A stretch of 64,000 bases of DNA from Bradyrhizobium sp. ISRA430 (GCF_029909975.1 NZ_CP094516.1:4898001-4962000), one strand, 5' to 3'; counted from the first letter of the stretch, positions 43,199 through 52,548 are shown. Notes: generated from the sequence alone by a model not told the origin. Numbers and translations are program-made.

Positions 43199-43933
43199 AT
43201 GCAATTGCGCTTTGTCGGCTGCGGCGATGCCTTTGGTTCGGGCGGCAGGCTGAACACCTGCTTCCATGTTACCGGGCAACAAGCCAATTTTCTGATCGAT
43301 TGCGGCGCGTCGGCGTTGCCGGCGCTGAAGCGGCTCGAGATCGATCGCAACGAGATCGATCTCATTCTGATCACGCATTTCCACGGCGATCACTTTGCCG
43401 GCCTGCCGTTCTTCGTACTCGATGCGCAGTTCTCGCGGCGGACGCGGCCGCTCATCATCGCCGGCCCGCAAGGGATCACGACGCGGCTTGCGCAGATGAT
43501 GGAGGCGCTGTTCGAGCACTCCTCAAAAACCAAGCAACGCTTCGAGCTCTCCGTCATCGAGCTACAGCCCGAGCAGAGCCGCAGCTTCGGCGCTGTGACG
43601 GTGACGCCCTACCCTGTCGTGCACGGCGAATCCGGCGGGCCGTTCCTCGCCTATCGCGTCGAGGCCGAGGGCCGCACCCTCGCCTACAGCGCCGACACCG
43701 AATGGACGGAGACGCTCATTCCGCTGGCGCATGGCGCGGACCTTTTCATCACGGAAGCCTATATGTACGAGAAGGTGGTCAAGAACCATCTCAGCCTGAA
43801 GACCTTGGAACAGCATTTGCCCGCCATCGGCGCCAAGCGGCTCGTCCTCACCCATATGAGCGACGACATGCTGTCGCACCTCGATGACGTCGCGCATCTT
43901 GCGGCCGAAGACGGCATGGTGCTCGCGGTCTGA
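43199..43933 (+). CDS. MBL-fold metallo-hydrolase (RNase Z-like)
   Basis: A 244-residue metallo-beta-lactamase protein. The opening MQLRFVGCGDAFGSGGRLNT is typical of RNase Z-like proteins. The metal motif HFHGDHFAG has all ligands, and PYPVVHGESGGP, YSADTEW and VLTHMSDDM complete the site. It lacks the flexible exosite arm of true RNase Z, so tRNA processing is not assumed; a phosphodiesterase-like activity is more general. Start at 43199 with AAGGAAAG upstream. It is one base from the MATE gene. Confidence 0.9.
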   Translation: MQLRFVGCGDAFGSGGRLNTCFHVTGQQANFLIDCGASALPALKRLEIDRNEIDLILITHFHGDHFAGLPFFVLDAQFSRRTRPLIIAGPQGITTRLAQMMEALFEHSSKTKQRFELSVIELQPEQSRSFGAVTVTPYPVVHGESGGPFLAYRVEAEGRTLAYSADTEWTETLIPLAHGADLFITEAYMYEKVVKNHLSLKTLEQHLPAIGAKRLVLTHMSDDMLSHLDDVAHLAAEDGMVLAV

Positions 43934-43934
43934 C

Positions 43935-45314
43935 ATGCACGCGCCCGCTCATCCCAAGGTCGGTACCCGCCAGGTCTTCGCCATTGCGGGGCCGGCGATG
44001 GTCGCGAATCTCACCACGCCGCTGATCGGCGTGGTCTCGACCACCGCGATCGGACGACTCGACGACGCCGCGCTGCTCGGCGGCGTCGCGATGGCCTCGG
44101 TGATCTTCGACTGCCTGTTCTGGCTGTTCGCCTTCCTGCGCATGAGCACGCTCGCCTTCACTGCGCAGGCGCTGGGCGCGGGCGAGACGCACGAACTCAG
44201 CGCGATCCTGGTGCGCGGCTTCATCGTCGCAGGCCTGATCGGCGCCGCGCTGATCGCGCTGCAACTGCCGCTGGCTGCCGTGCTGTTCGACCTGATGGGC
44301 GGCAGCGAGGGCGTGACGCGCGCTGCAACAACCTATTTCATGATCCGGATCTGGTCGTCGCCGTTCGCCTTCGCCAACTATGTCATTCTCGGCTGGCTGG
44401 TCGGTCAGGCCCGTGCCAATCCGGCGCTGCTGCTTCAGATCGTCATCAACCTCATCAATATGATGGCGACGATCCTGCTGGTGCTCGTCTACGACACCGG
44501 CATCGCGGGCGCTGCGATCGCCGCACTGCTTTCGGAAACGGTCGGCTTCGTCCTCGGCGTGATCGTCTGCCGGCGCTATGCGGATGGCGGCTTCGCGGTG
44601 CCGCGAAAGACGCTGCTCGACCGGGCGAAGCTGATGCGGATGCTGTCGGTCAATTCCGACATCATGATCCGCACCGCGGCGCTGATCGCCGCGTTCCTGT
44701 TCTTCACCGCCAAGGGCGCCCGCGCCGGCGACGTCACGCTGGCCGCGAACTCCGTGCTCAACAATTTCCTGCTGGTCAGCGCCTTCTTCCTCGATGGCCT
44801 TGCCAATGCAGCCCAGCAGCTCTGCGGGCGCACCTTTGGTGCACGCGACGCAAAGGGCTTTGCCGCTTCGACCCGGCTGGTGCTGATGTGGGGGCTCGGT
44901 TTCGCGTTGGTGGTTGCGGTGCTGTTCGCCCTGTTCGGGCCGGCCATGATCGACTTCATGACCGCGAGCGAAGGCGTCCGCCGCAGCGCGCGCGACTTCC
45001 TAATGTTCATCGTGCTCGCGCCGGTGCCCGGCGTGTTCGCCTTCGGCTTCGACGGCATCTATGTCGGCGCGACCTGGGCGCGCGAGATGCGCAATCTGAT
45101 GCTGGCCTCGCTCGCGATCTTCTTCGGCACCTGGTGGGCGCTGCAATCGCTCGGCAACGCCGGACTGTGGTGCGCGCTGCTCGCCTTCTATGTCGCGCGT
45201 GGCGGGTTGCAGGGCGCGCGCTATCCGGCGCTGTTCAGGGCGACGTTTGCTTCTCCCTCTCCCCGCTTGCGGGGAGAGGGTTGGGGTGAGGGGGACTCTC
45301 CGCGGGGGCAGTGA
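43935..45314 (+). CDS. MATE family efflux transporter
   Basis: A 459-residue inner-membrane exporter with twelve hydrophobic segments, coupling drug or metabolite efflux to an ion gradient. Its features include IAGPAMVANLTTPLIGVVSTT at the N-terminus, LGWLVGQARANPALLLQIVI, and FFLDGLANAAQQLCGRTFGARD in the second half. It belongs to the DinF-like branch by appearance. The last 19 residues (from about 441) are encoded by a palindromic repeat, and the stop codon lies within it. The start follows the metallo-hydrolase stop by one base, so the two are coupled. Confidence 0.92.
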   Translation: MHAPAHPKVGTRQVFAIAGPAMVANLTTPLIGVVSTTAIGRLDDAALLGGVAMASVIFDCLFWLFAFLRMSTLAFTAQALGAGETHELSAILVRGFIVAGLIGAALIALQLPLAAVLFDLMGGSEGVTRAATTYFMIRIWSSPFAFANYVILGWLVGQARANPALLLQIVINLINMMATILLVLVYDTGIAGAAIAALLSETVGFVLGVIVCRRYADGGFAVPRKTLLDRAKLMRMLSVNSDIMIRTAALIAAFLFFTAKGARAGDVTLAANSVLNNFLLVSAFFLDGLANAAQQLCGRTFGARDAKGFAASTRLVLMWGLGFALVVAVLFALFGPAMIDFMTASEGVRRSARDFLMFIVLAPVPGVFAFGFDGIYVGATWAREMRNLMLASLAIFFGTWWALQSLGNAGLWCALLAFYVARGGLQGARYPALFRATFASPSPRLRGEGWGEGDSPRGQ

Positions 45315-45394
45315 CAGTTGGACTCGCGGAGAGTCCCCCTCACCCGGATTGCATCTTCGATGCGATCCGGCCTCTCCCCGCACGCGGGGAGAGG
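45255..45394. repeat. Family A palindromic repeat overlapping the MATE 3' end
   Basis: Left part CCCTCTCCCCGCTTGCGGGGAGAGGG (45255-45280), right part CCTCTCCCCGCACGCGGGGAGAGG (45371-45394), with an inner GGGTGAGGGGGACTCTCCGCG pair. It ends 8 bases from the pyrD stop and thus bridges two convergent genes. Confidence 0.9.
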
Positions 45395-45401
45395 CGAAGG
45401 G

Positions 45402-46499
45402 CTACATCCCCGGCCAGTCTTCCGCCGTGAGCGTCGCGGCGTCGGCGCCGACGATTTCGGAGAGGGAATCCCTCCCTGTGCGCAACAGCGTCGAGGTGAG
45501 GTCGCGTTTGATCTCGTCGACGAGGCCGAGGCCCTTGTAGACCAGCGACGAATAGAGCTGGATCAGGCTCGCTCCGGCGCGGATCTTCGTCAGCGCCGCG
45601 CCGCCGGAATCGACGCCGCCGACGCCGATCAGGGGGAACGCACCCTCGACCCGCACATAGGTCTCCGCGACCATGCGCGTCGACAGGCGGAACAGCGGCC
45701 GGCCGGAGAGACCGCCCTGCTCTTTCGCGCGCATCTCCTCGCGCAGCGTGCTCGGCCGCGCGATCGTCGTGTTCGACACGATCATGCCGTCGACCCGGCG
45801 CGAGCGCGCGACCTGCACGACGTCATCAAGCTGGGCGAGGCTGAGGTCCGGCGCGATCTTGAGCAGCACCGGCGTGTCGCCGGCCTTCTGGCGCACCCGC
45901 TCGCGCGCGTCGATCACCTTGGCGAGGAGATCGTCGAGCAGCGCACCTTCCTGCAGGTTGCGCAGGCCCGGCGTGTTCGGCGAGGAGATGTTGACGGTGA
46001 AATAGCTCGCAACCGGCGCAAAGGTCTCAATCAGCTTGACGTAGTCGGCAACGCGGTCCGGCGAATCCTTGTTGGCGCCGACATTGACGCCGACGATGCC
46101 GCCGTTCTGCGCGCGCGCGGCCAGACGTCGTAGCGCGGCCTCCGCGCCGTCATTGTTGAAACCCATGCGATTGATGACGGCCTCGTCGCGCTCGAGGCGA
46201 AACAGCCGCGGCCGCGGATTGCCGCTCTGCGGGCGCGGCGTCACCGAGCCGATCTCGACGAAGCCGAAGCCGAGCCGAAGCAACGCATCCGGCACCTCGG
46301 CGCTCTTGTCGAAGCCAGCGGCCATGCCGATCGGATTGGGGAAGTTGAGCCCGAAGGCGCGCACCGCGAGCTTGGGATCGTCCTCACGGGGCTTTCCCGG
46401 CGGCAGGAACCGCAACCCCTGGATCGCGAGCCGGTGCGCATCCTCCGGATCGAGCCAGCGCAGGACCGGCAGCGACAGGGCATCGAAGGCGCGGATCAC
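45402..46499 (-). CDS. pyrD: Dihydroorotate dehydrogenase (quinone), class 2
   Basis: The fourth enzyme of pyrimidine synthesis, a membrane-associated FMN enzyme of 365 residues using quinone. The N-terminal amphipathic extension (FDALSLPVLRWLDPEDAHRL) marks class 2. Core features: NPIGMAAGFDKSAEV, GFVEIGSVTPRPQSGNPRPRLFRL, NRMGFNN, FTVNISSPNTPGLRNLQ (active-site Ser region), LKIAPDLS and ISNTTIARP. It overlaps the upstream DUF952 gene by four bases (ATGA). Confidence 0.96.
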   Translation of the reverse strand: MIRAFDALSLPVLRWLDPEDAHRLAIQGLRFLPPGKPREDDPKLAVRAFGLNFPNPIGMAAGFDKSAEVPDALLRLGFGFVEIGSVTPRPQSGNPRPRLFRLERDEAVINRMGFNNDGAEAALRRLAARAQNGGIVGVNVGANKDSPDRVADYVKLIETFAPVASYFTVNISSPNTPGLRNLQEGALLDDLLAKVIDARERVRQKAGDTPVLLKIAPDLSLAQLDDVVQVARSRRVDGMIVSNTTIARPSTLREEMRAKEQGGLSGRPLFRLSTRMVAETYVRVEGAFPLIGVGGVDSGGAALTKIRAGASLIQLYSSLVYKGLGLVDEIKRDLTSTLLRTGRDSLSEIVGADAATLTAEDWPGM

Positions 46500-46840
46500 G
46501 GCGCAAGCTCCGGAATGTCGTGACCGCCATCGGAGCGCATTGCCAGGTTGATCACCGAGATCACCGCGCCGAGGTCGAGTTCGCCATAGAGGTGCGGAAA
46601 CAGCTCGTCATTGCGCGAGCGCTCCCAGCGCAAGTCGGCGCCGAGCGCATCGCCATCGACCTCGACCAGGAACAGCGCACGCTGCCCGAAGAAATGCTTT
46701 CGCGCGGTCTCGGGAACCTGGGATGCGGTCGAGAAATGGATGAAACCGTCGCGCGCGTCATCCGCGCTGCCCCGGTAGACACCCTGCCGCTCCGCCTCGC
46801 GCCAGGCCGAGGCCGGACAGATTTTGTAGATCTTGACCAC
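46496..46840 (-). CDS. DUF952 family protein
   Basis: A 114-residue soluble protein of the DUF952 family. The family signature is visible: YKICPASAWREAERQGVYRGS, DDARDGFIHFSTASQVPETA and RSRNDELFPHLYGEL. The fold is related to ADP-ribosyltransferases, but no activity is established. It is translationally coupled to pyrD, an arrangement often seen in rhizobia. The short gene has a conventional length for the family. Confidence 0.92.
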   Translation of the reverse strand: MVKIYKICPASAWREAERQGVYRGSADDARDGFIHFSTASQVPETARKHFFGQRALFLVEVDGDALGADLRWERSRNDELFPHLYGELDLGAVISVINLAMRSDGGHDIPELAP

Positions 46841-46967
46841 CGCTTAACGGGCCCTGTTTGCTCTTTGAGTCTCTTGGGGTTTTTCGCCTGGTACGGGTCC
46901 GAAAACCCGGGCGCGACCGTAAAGGCGGCCCCTGCCGAACTCAAGGCTTGCATGCCGCCTCTTGCAC

Positions 46968-47005
46968 GGAAAACGGAAAACCGGTTGATTTGAGGATAGT
47001 TTTCC
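46968..47005. promoter_or_regulatory. Candidate operator upstream of the S24-HTH regulator
   Basis: GGAAAAC occurs twice in tandem (46968-46974, 46975-46981), and its inverse GTTTTCC is at 46999-47005. The array ends 25 bases before the regulator's ATG (47031). Spacing suits binding of a dimer or tetramer and autoregulation. Confidence 0.5.
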
Positions 47006-47030
47006 TGAGTTGCGACGGGCTGGACCTTCC

Positions 47031-47684
47031 ATGGTCAGGCAGGCCAAAGCGCAGAGGATGCTGACCCACGATCAGATCTGGGGCGCGCTGGATCGGCTGG
47101 CCGCGCGCGCAGGCCTGTCGCCCTCGGGCCTTGCCAAGCGCGCCGGGCTCGATCCCACCACCTTCAACAAATCCAAGCGCGTGACCTCCGACGGCCGCGA
47201 GCGCTGGCCCTCGACCGAATCGATCGCAAAGGCGCTCAGCGCGGCCGGTTCGTCGATCGAAACCTTCGTCAGGCTGATCGACGACAGCCCGGGCGATGGC
47301 CGCTCGGTGCCGCTGATCGGCTTCGCGCTCGCCGAGGGAAGCGGCTATTTCGACGATCGCGGCTTTCCATCCGGCAAGGGCTGGGACCAGGTCGCGCTGC
47401 CTTCGGCCGAGGACAGGCATACCTTTGCGCTGGAGATTTCCGGTGACGCGCTCGCGCCGGCCTATCGCGACGGCGACATCATCCTGGTCTCGCCGGGCAC
47501 ACCGATCCGCAAGGGCGACCGCGTGGTGGTGAAGACCCGCGCAGGCGAAGTGATGGTGAGGACGCTGATGCGCCGCACGGCGAAGGCGCTGGAACTGCAG
47601 CCGCTCGATACGGCACAGGCCGGGCGCACGCTCGCCGTCGCTGACATCGCGTGGATCGCGCGGATCGTCTGGGCGAGCCAGTGA
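47031..47684 (+). CDS. HTH regulator with degenerate S24 (LexA/CI-like) domain
   Basis: A 217-residue repressor-like protein. The N-terminal helix-turn-helix is at about residues 11-55 (LDRLAARAGLSPSGLAKRAG, then DPTTFNKSKR). The S24-peptidase-like C-terminal domain (about 95-217) reads LEISGDALAPAYRDGDIILVS and RVVVKTRAGEVMVRTL. In cleavable repressors the Ser stands in GxSM; here it is Ala140 (GDALAP), although Lys168 is present. It should therefore be unable to self-cleave and would use the domain for dimerisation. An ATG at 47058 is an alternative start. Candidate operators lie just upstream. Confidence 0.87.
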   Translation: MVRQAKAQRMLTHDQIWGALDRLAARAGLSPSGLAKRAGLDPTTFNKSKRVTSDGRERWPSTESIAKALSAAGSSIETFVRLIDDSPGDGRSVPLIGFALAEGSGYFDDRGFPSGKGWDQVALPSAEDRHTFALEISGDALAPAYRDGDIILVSPGTPIRKGDRVVVKTRAGEVMVRTLMRRTAKALELQPLDTAQAGRTLAVADIAWIARIVWASQ

Positions 47685-47830
47685 TTGCCTTGCGCCAGGC
47701 CTCGTCAAAGGACGATGACAGGACGATCGCTGCGTAGGGTGACGATCCGCCCCCGATCGCCATTGCGACTCACCGTACCTCTCGCCTAGGTTGCGCGCCT
47801 ATCGCGCACCGAATCATCGCGAGGGGGAAT

Positions 47831-48586
47831 ATGATGGATCGACGTCATGCATTGAAGGCGCTTGCAGGTCTCGCGCTGTGTCCGCTGTGCAAGCCGGCAT
47901 TCGCCGCCGAAGGCGCGCATTGGAGCTATGAGGGCGCCGGCGGCCCCGCCAAATGGGGTGAACTCGACGCGGCCAACAAGGCCTGCACGGTCGGCCTGCA
48001 GCAGTCGCCGATCGACATCGAGGCGGCGATCAAATCGCAATTGCCCACGCTGAAGCTCAACTGGGCCAGGAGCGCCGATACCATCGTCAACAACGGGCAC
48101 ACGATCCAGCTCAACTTCGCGGAAGGCAGCACGCTGACGCTCGGCGACGTCAAATACAAGCTGCTTCAGGTCCACTTCCACCGCCCGAGCGAACACACGA
48201 TCGGCGGAAAGAACTTTCCGATGGAGGCGCATTTCGTCCATCGCGCCGACTCGGGCGGGCTCGCCGTGGTCGGCGTGCTGATGGCCGAGGGCAAGCCGAA
48301 CGCGGCCTTCAGCCGGATCGTCAAGACCATGCCTGGCACGGAGGGTCCTGTGGTGAAGGCGGATGCGGGCATCAATCCCAACGCCATGCTGCCACCGAGG
48401 CTCGGCTATTTCCGCTATCCCGGTTCGCTGACGACGCCGCCCTGCTCGGAGATCGTCGAATGGCTGCTGCTGACCGATCCGATCCAGGTCGCCAGCGCCG
48501 ACATCGCCGCCTTCGCAAAGCTCTATCCCATGAACGCGCGCCCGGTGCAGAAGGACAACCGGCGCTCCGTGCTGCGATCGATCTGA
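47831..48586 (+). CDS. Alpha-class carbonic anhydrase, exported
   Basis: A 251-residue periplasmic enzyme interconverting CO2 and bicarbonate. A signal peptide with basic MDRRHALKALAGLALCP ends near AFAAEG. The alpha-class core shows QSPIDIE, INN-type VNNGHTIQLNF, zinc ligands His115 and His117 (QVHFHRPSEH) and His134 (EAHFVHR), and GSLTTPPCSE near the C-terminus, whose Cys can pair with Cys52. The MDRRH start could be Tat-like. GAGGGGG precedes the ATG. It stands alone; repeat DNA follows. Confidence 0.95.
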   Translation: MMDRRHALKALAGLALCPLCKPAFAAEGAHWSYEGAGGPAKWGELDAANKACTVGLQQSPIDIEAAIKSQLPTLKLNWARSADTIVNNGHTIQLNFAEGSTLTLGDVKYKLLQVHFHRPSEHTIGGKNFPMEAHFVHRADSGGLAVVGVLMAEGKPNAAFSRIVKTMPGTEGPVVKADAGINPNAMLPPRLGYFRYPGSLTTPPCSEIVEWLLLTDPIQVASADIAAFAKLYPMNARPVQKDNRRSVLRSI

Positions 48587-48667
48587 TGGGCGACACGACA
48601 CGGCTATCAATGTCGTTCTGGCGAAAGGACGATTGCGCATGAAGATGCGGTGCCGACGCCCCAATCA

Positions 48668-49010
48668 ACAATGTCGTCCCGGCGAAGGCCGGGACCCATT
48701 ACCACAGGGAGCAGTTTGGCGAAGATTCGTAGTTGCGCCTTCGTCGGTACCGAGACCGCCGTTCCCCGCTAGAGCATGATCCGGAAAAGTGTGCAGCGGT
48801 TTTCCTAAAGCGCGATGACGATTTATCCTAATCTCATCGCGCTTTAGATCACGCGGTATGCGTCCCGGCCTTCGCCGGGACGACGTTGGGGAGATCGCTT
48901 GCGCCGCAACGGAGGTCTGTCGCCCGGATGGAGCGAAGCGCAATCTGGGACGGCTGGTGCCTTGTGAAGGCCCCGGATTTCGCTTTCGCTCCATCCGGGC
49001 TTCACGTTCA
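48668..49010. repeat. Composite repeat region including family B copy 3
   Basis: Fills most of the 433-base gap 48587-49019. It contains a CGTCCCGGCGAAGGCCGGGAC dyad (about 48671) and its inverse near 48861. Between them, at 48769-48847, is a family B element in opposite orientation to 1982-2086 with about 25 internal bases missing. An inverted pair GCCCGGATGGAGCG / CGCTCCATCCGGGC lies near 48919 and 48988. No ORF of interest is present. Confidence 0.85.
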
Positions 49011-49019
49011 CTACGCCGC

Positions 49020-50663
49020 TCACGCACTCCGCGCCAGCGCGCCGTCGATCATGTTGACCGCGTTCTGGATGCCGTAGACGGCGACGAAGGAGCCGAAGCG
49101 CGGGCCTTTCTCCTGGCCGAGCAGCACCTGGTAGAGCATGTTGAACCAGTCGAGCGTGACCCCGGGACGGCCGTCCTTACCCTTCTTGACCTGATCGAGG
49201 AACGGCTCGCGCCGGCCGATCTCGTAGACGACGTTCTGGATATCTTCGGCCGAGGCGTCCTGCGGAAGCTGCGACAGCGCGTCGCGCAGATCCTGCAACG
49301 CGGCGCGCTCGGTATCGGTCGGCTCGCGGAACTGCTTCGTCGGCGCGACGAAGTCGCGATAATAATTGATGGCGTAGCCGACCATCGCATCGAGCTTCGG
49401 ATGTGTCTGCGGGCTCACGCCGGGCCGGTAGCGGCCGATGAAGCCCCACAGCGTCTCGGCGTTCTCGGCATTCGACGATGACACCAGCGTGAGCAGGAGC
49501 TGGAAGGTGACGGGCATATCGCCGCTCGGCGGATTGCCGTTGTGGATGTGCCAGACCGGATTGCCGAGCTGCTGCTTGGCATCCTGCCTCGGGAAGCCAT
49601 CGATGAACTGCTGATAGTCGTCGACGTTGCGCGGGATGACGTCGAAATACAGTCGCTTGGCCGCCTTCGGCTCGCGATACATGAACAGCGACAGCGATTC
49701 CGGCGAGGCGTAGCGCAGCCATTCGTCGATGGTGAGACCGTTGCCCTTCGACTTCGAGATCTTCTGGCCCTGCTCGTCGAGGAAGAGCTCGTAATTGAAG
49801 CCTTCGGGCGGCGCGGCACCGAGCGCCCTGGCGATCGCGCTGGAGAGCTTCACCGAATCGATCAGATCCTTGCCGGCCATCTCGTAGTCGACGCCGAGCG
49901 CGACCCAGCGCATCGCCCAGTCGGCCTTCCACTGGCACTTCACGTTGCCGCCAGTGACGGGCGTCTCGACCTCCTCGCCGCTGTCGGGATCGACATAGGT
50001 CACCGTGCCGGCGGCGACATCGCGGCGGATCATCGGCACCTGGAGCACGGCGCCGCTGGTCTTGCTGATCGGTAGGAACGGCGAATAGGTGGCGCGGCGG
50101 TCGGGCCCCAGCGTCGGCAGGATGATCGCCATGATCTCATCGTAGGCGGCGAGCATCTTCAGAAGCGTCGCGTCGAAGCGGCCCGACTTGTAGTAGTCGG
50201 TCGAGCTCGCGAACTCGTAGTCGAAGCCGAAATGATCAAGAAAGGCGCGCAGGCGCGCATTGTTGGCGGCGCCGAATGAGGGATGCTCGTTCGAGAACGG
50301 GTCCGGCACGGCGGTCAACGGACGGCCGAGATACTGCGCCAAGAGCTCTTTATTCGGAACGTTGTCCGGCACCTTGCGCAGGCCGTCCATGTCGTCGGAG
50401 AAGGCGAGCAGGCGCGTCTTGATCTTGTCCTCGGTCAGCACGCGGAAGGCGTGGCGCACCATCGAGGTGCGCGCGACCTCGCCGAACGTGCCGATATGCG
50501 GCAGGCCGGACGGGCCGTAGCCGGTCTCGAACAGCACCTCGTCCTTCGGCTTCTTCTTCAGCCGCGCGACGAGCGCCTTCGCCTGCTCGAACGGCCAGGC
50601 GTTGGATTGTTCGGCGAGCGCGCGCAGATCGCTCGGGTTTGCGGCAAGATCGATAACGGACAT
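49020..50663 (-). CDS. lysS: Lysyl-tRNA synthetase, class I
   Basis: A 547-residue class I LysRS, the type found in archaea and alphaproteobacteria instead of the class II enzyme. The HIGH-like motif is in [17 protein letters not shown], and the KMSKS-like motif is [11 protein letters not shown]. Further matches are [14 protein letters not shown] and [20 protein letters not shown]. It charges tRNA-Lys in the cytoplasm. The ATG at 50663 follows a long non-coding stretch with a family D repeat. The absence of any neighbouring class II copy in the window is expected. Confidence 0.96.
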   Translation of the reverse strand: MSVIDLAANPSDLRALAEQSNAWPFEQAKALVARLKKKPKDEVLFETGYGPSGLPHIGTFGEVARTSMVRHAFRVLTEDKIKTRLLAFSDDMDGLRKVPDNVPNKELLAQYLGRPLTAVPDPFSNEHPSFGAANNARLRAFLDHFGFDYEFASSTDYYKSGRFDATLLKMLAAYDEIMAIILPTLGPDRRATYSPFLPISKTSGAVLQVPMIRRDVAAGTVTYVDPDSGEEVETPVTGGNVKCQWKADWAMRWVALGVDYEMAGKDLIDSVKLSSAIARALGAAPPEGFNYELFLDEQGQKISKSKGNGLTIDEWLRYASPESLSLFMYREPKAAKRLYFDVIPRNVDDYQQFIDGFPRQDAKQQLGNPVWHIHNGNPPSGDMPVTFQLLLTLVSSSNAENAETLWGFIGRYRPGVSPQTHPKLDAMVGYAINYYRDFVAPTKQFREPTDTERAALQDLRDALSQLPQDASAEDIQNVVYEIGRREPFLDQVKKGKDGRPGVTLDWFNMLYQVLLGQEKGPRFGSFVAVYGIQNAVNMIDGALARSA

Positions 50664-50740
50664 TACGGGGCCTCCGGGCCGCGGAAATTAGCGATTTCCG
50701 GGCAGAATGCAATTTTGTGGGATGATGCGGCACCACACAC

Positions 50741-50863
50741 CGTCATTGCGAGCCAACGGGTCCGCGCGAAGCGCGGCCCGATGACAGGCTCCGCGAAGCA
50801 ATCCAGAATCTTTCCGCGGAGACACTCTGGATCGCTTCGTCGCTGCGCTCCTCGCAATGACGA
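50741..50863. repeat. Palindromic repeat (family D, copy 2, expanded)
   Basis: CATTGCGAGCCAACGGGTC opens the element, and CTCGCAATGACGACGG closes it. GCGAAGCAATCCAGA and TCTGGATCGCTTCG pair inside, as in 13258-13335, with extra sequence (CGCGCGAAGCGCGG hairpin) inserted. It separates lysS from the upstream binding-protein gene. Confidence 0.75.
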
Positions 50864-50883
50864 CGGAGGCGGCAGCGACAGAA

Positions 50884-51822
50884 CTAAAACGGACTCACCG
50901 AGAAGTAGCGCAGCCACAGATCGGTGTAGCGGCCTTTTTCCCAGACGCGGAACAGCGCCCAGTTCAGGGCCTGGCGCAGCACGTCATTGCCTTTGCGCAC
51001 GGCAATGCCGATGCCCTCGCCGAAGAAGCGGCTTTCGACGAAGGGGCCACCGGAGAAGGCGCAGCAATCGCCCGAATCCGTGCCGTTGATCCAGAAGGCG
51101 AGCGAGATGGCGTCGCCGAAGATGAAATCGACCTCACCCCTGCGGAGAGCGGCACGCAACGCCTCGTCATTGGGATAGGCGTGCAGCTCGGCGTCGGTGA
51201 ACATCGCCTTGAGGTAGGCCTCATGCGCGGAGCCCGCGATGACGCCGACCTTCTTGCCCTCGAGATATTCGGGGCGGATCTCCGGCATCACCGCGTCCTT
51301 GCGCGAGGCGAAGCGCGCCGGCACGCGGTAATAGGGATCGGTGAAATCGACGCGCGCGCGGAGCTGCGGGCTCACTGCCATCGAGGCGATGATGGCATCG
51401 CCGCGATTGGACGTGAGCGCATCGACCAGCGTCTCGAAGCGGCGCATCTGCACCGTGCAGGTAATCCTGATCTCATCGCACAGCGCGCGGGCGAGATCGA
51501 CGTTGAAGCCGGCCGGATTGCCGTCGGCCCCGGTATAGTTGAACGGCGGATAGTCCGTCTCGGTCAAAAAGCGGATCACGGTCAGGCGCGACAGGTCCGG
51601 CCGCTCAGGGCGCCGCCGCGGATCCCAGAAGCCGGGCACGGCCTGGGGGGCCGCGGCTTGAGGGGGGGCTTTGGGCGGAGCCTGAGGCGCCGCAGCCGGC
51701 GGCTGGGCCGGGGTCTGCGCCTCCGCGCCCGGCGCCAGCGCGAACAGGCACACCCCGACAGCCAGCCCGGTCAGGAGGCCACGGACAGTTTTGGGCAATT
51801 TCGCCTGTTGCGATGGGGCCAT
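50884..51822 (-). CDS. Solute-binding protein (SBP_bac_3, amino-acid type)
   Basis: A 312-residue exported protein. A signal peptide (LLTGLAVGVCLFALAPGAEAQ) is followed by an unusual Pro/Ala-rich linker (about residues 36-65) and then a type II binding-protein domain. That domain reads RFLTETDYPPFNYTGADGN, GFNVDLARALCDEI, AIIASMAVSPQLRARVDFTDPY and VDFIFGDAISLAFW, with a further cysteine pair (DSGDCCAF). It probably binds an amino acid in the periplasm. No ABC membrane component is adjacent. Confidence 0.9.
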   Translation of the reverse strand: MAPSQQAKLPKTVRGLLTGLAVGVCLFALAPGAEAQTPAQPPAAAPQAPPKAPPQAAAPQAVPGFWDPRRRPERPDLSRLTVIRFLTETDYPPFNYTGADGNPAGFNVDLARALCDEIRITCTVQMRRFETLVDALTSNRGDAIIASMAVSPQLRARVDFTDPYYRVPARFASRKDAVMPEIRPEYLEGKKVGVIAGSAHEAYLKAMFTDAELHAYPNDEALRAALRRGEVDFIFGDAISLAFWINGTDSGDCCAFSGGPFVESRFFGEGIGIAVRKGNDVLRQALNWALFRVWEKGRYTDLWLRYFSVSPF

Positions 51823-51957
51823 CGGCGGAAAATGAACGAATTTCGTTGAGATCGGAGGGCCTTATAGACCATCCCACCGGGAACGCGAGCGGGGATTGTG
51901 GCCAAGCGGGAGAGGTGCACCGAGTCCATGGATCGGTCGATCCCGCCAATGAAAGTA

Positions 51958-52548
51958 TCAGAGATATCGCTTCAGCTCGGCCGCGGCCTCTTCCGGCGTG
52001 CGCTTCAGGTTGAAGGGGGAGACGAAGCGGCCGTCGCGGTCCATCAGGTAGATCAGTGCGGTGTGGTCCATTGTGTAATCGCCGTCCTTGGTCGGGACCT
52101 TCTTGGCATAGACCCGGTAGGACGTGATCACCTTGGCGATATCAGCGGGATCGCCGCTGAGGCCCTCGAGGTGAGGATCGAAGCTCGACAGGTAATCCTT
52201 CATCGCGGCCTGGGTGTCGCGCTCGGGATCGACCGAGATGAAATAGGCGTTGACCTTGTCGGCATCCTTGCCCATCGCGCGCAGCACCTCGGAGATCTCG
52301 AACAGCGAGGTCGGGCAGACGTCGGGGCAATGGGTGTAGCCGAAGAAGATCAGCGTCGGCTTGCCCTTCAGGCTCTTGTCGGTGACGGTCTTGCCGTGCT
52401 GGTCGGTGAGCTGGAACGGGCCGCCGATCGCGGCCGGCTGCGCCACCTTGCTCACGCCGCCCATCGTCCAGAACACCACGAGCAGCCCGACGACCAGGCT
52501 TGCGGCGAAGGCGGTTGCGATCACCAGCGGGCGGGTGGTGGAGCTCAT
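51958..52548 (-). CDS. SCO1/SenC family copper chaperone
   Basis: A 196-residue membrane-anchored thioredoxin-like protein for copper delivery to the CuA site of cytochrome oxidase. An N-terminal anchor is at about residues 9-28. The copper motif is GYTHCPDVCPTS (Cys74, Cys78), with a later His in YTMDHTALIYLMD. The start MSSTTRPLV at 52548 is preferred over the longer frame to 52593, which has no membrane logic. It fits the aa3 oxidase genes 43 kb away. A 64-residue membrane-protein gene lies just upstream on the same strand. Confidence 0.93.
   Translation of the reverse strand: MSSTTRPLVIATAFAASLVVGLLVVFWTMGGVSKVAQPAAIGGPFQLTDQHGKTVTDKSLKGKPTLIFFGYTHCPDVCPTSLFEISEVLRAMGKDADKVNAYFISVDPERDTQAAMKDYLSSFDPHLEGLSGDPADIAKVITSYRVYAKKVPTKDGDYTMDHTALIYLMDRDGRFVSPFNLKRTPEEAAAELKRYL

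Noticed and set aside
51850..51957. Possible tRNA gene from a T-loop-like stretch
   Set aside because: No acceptor stem, D-arm or canonical TTCGANTC loop could be folded.
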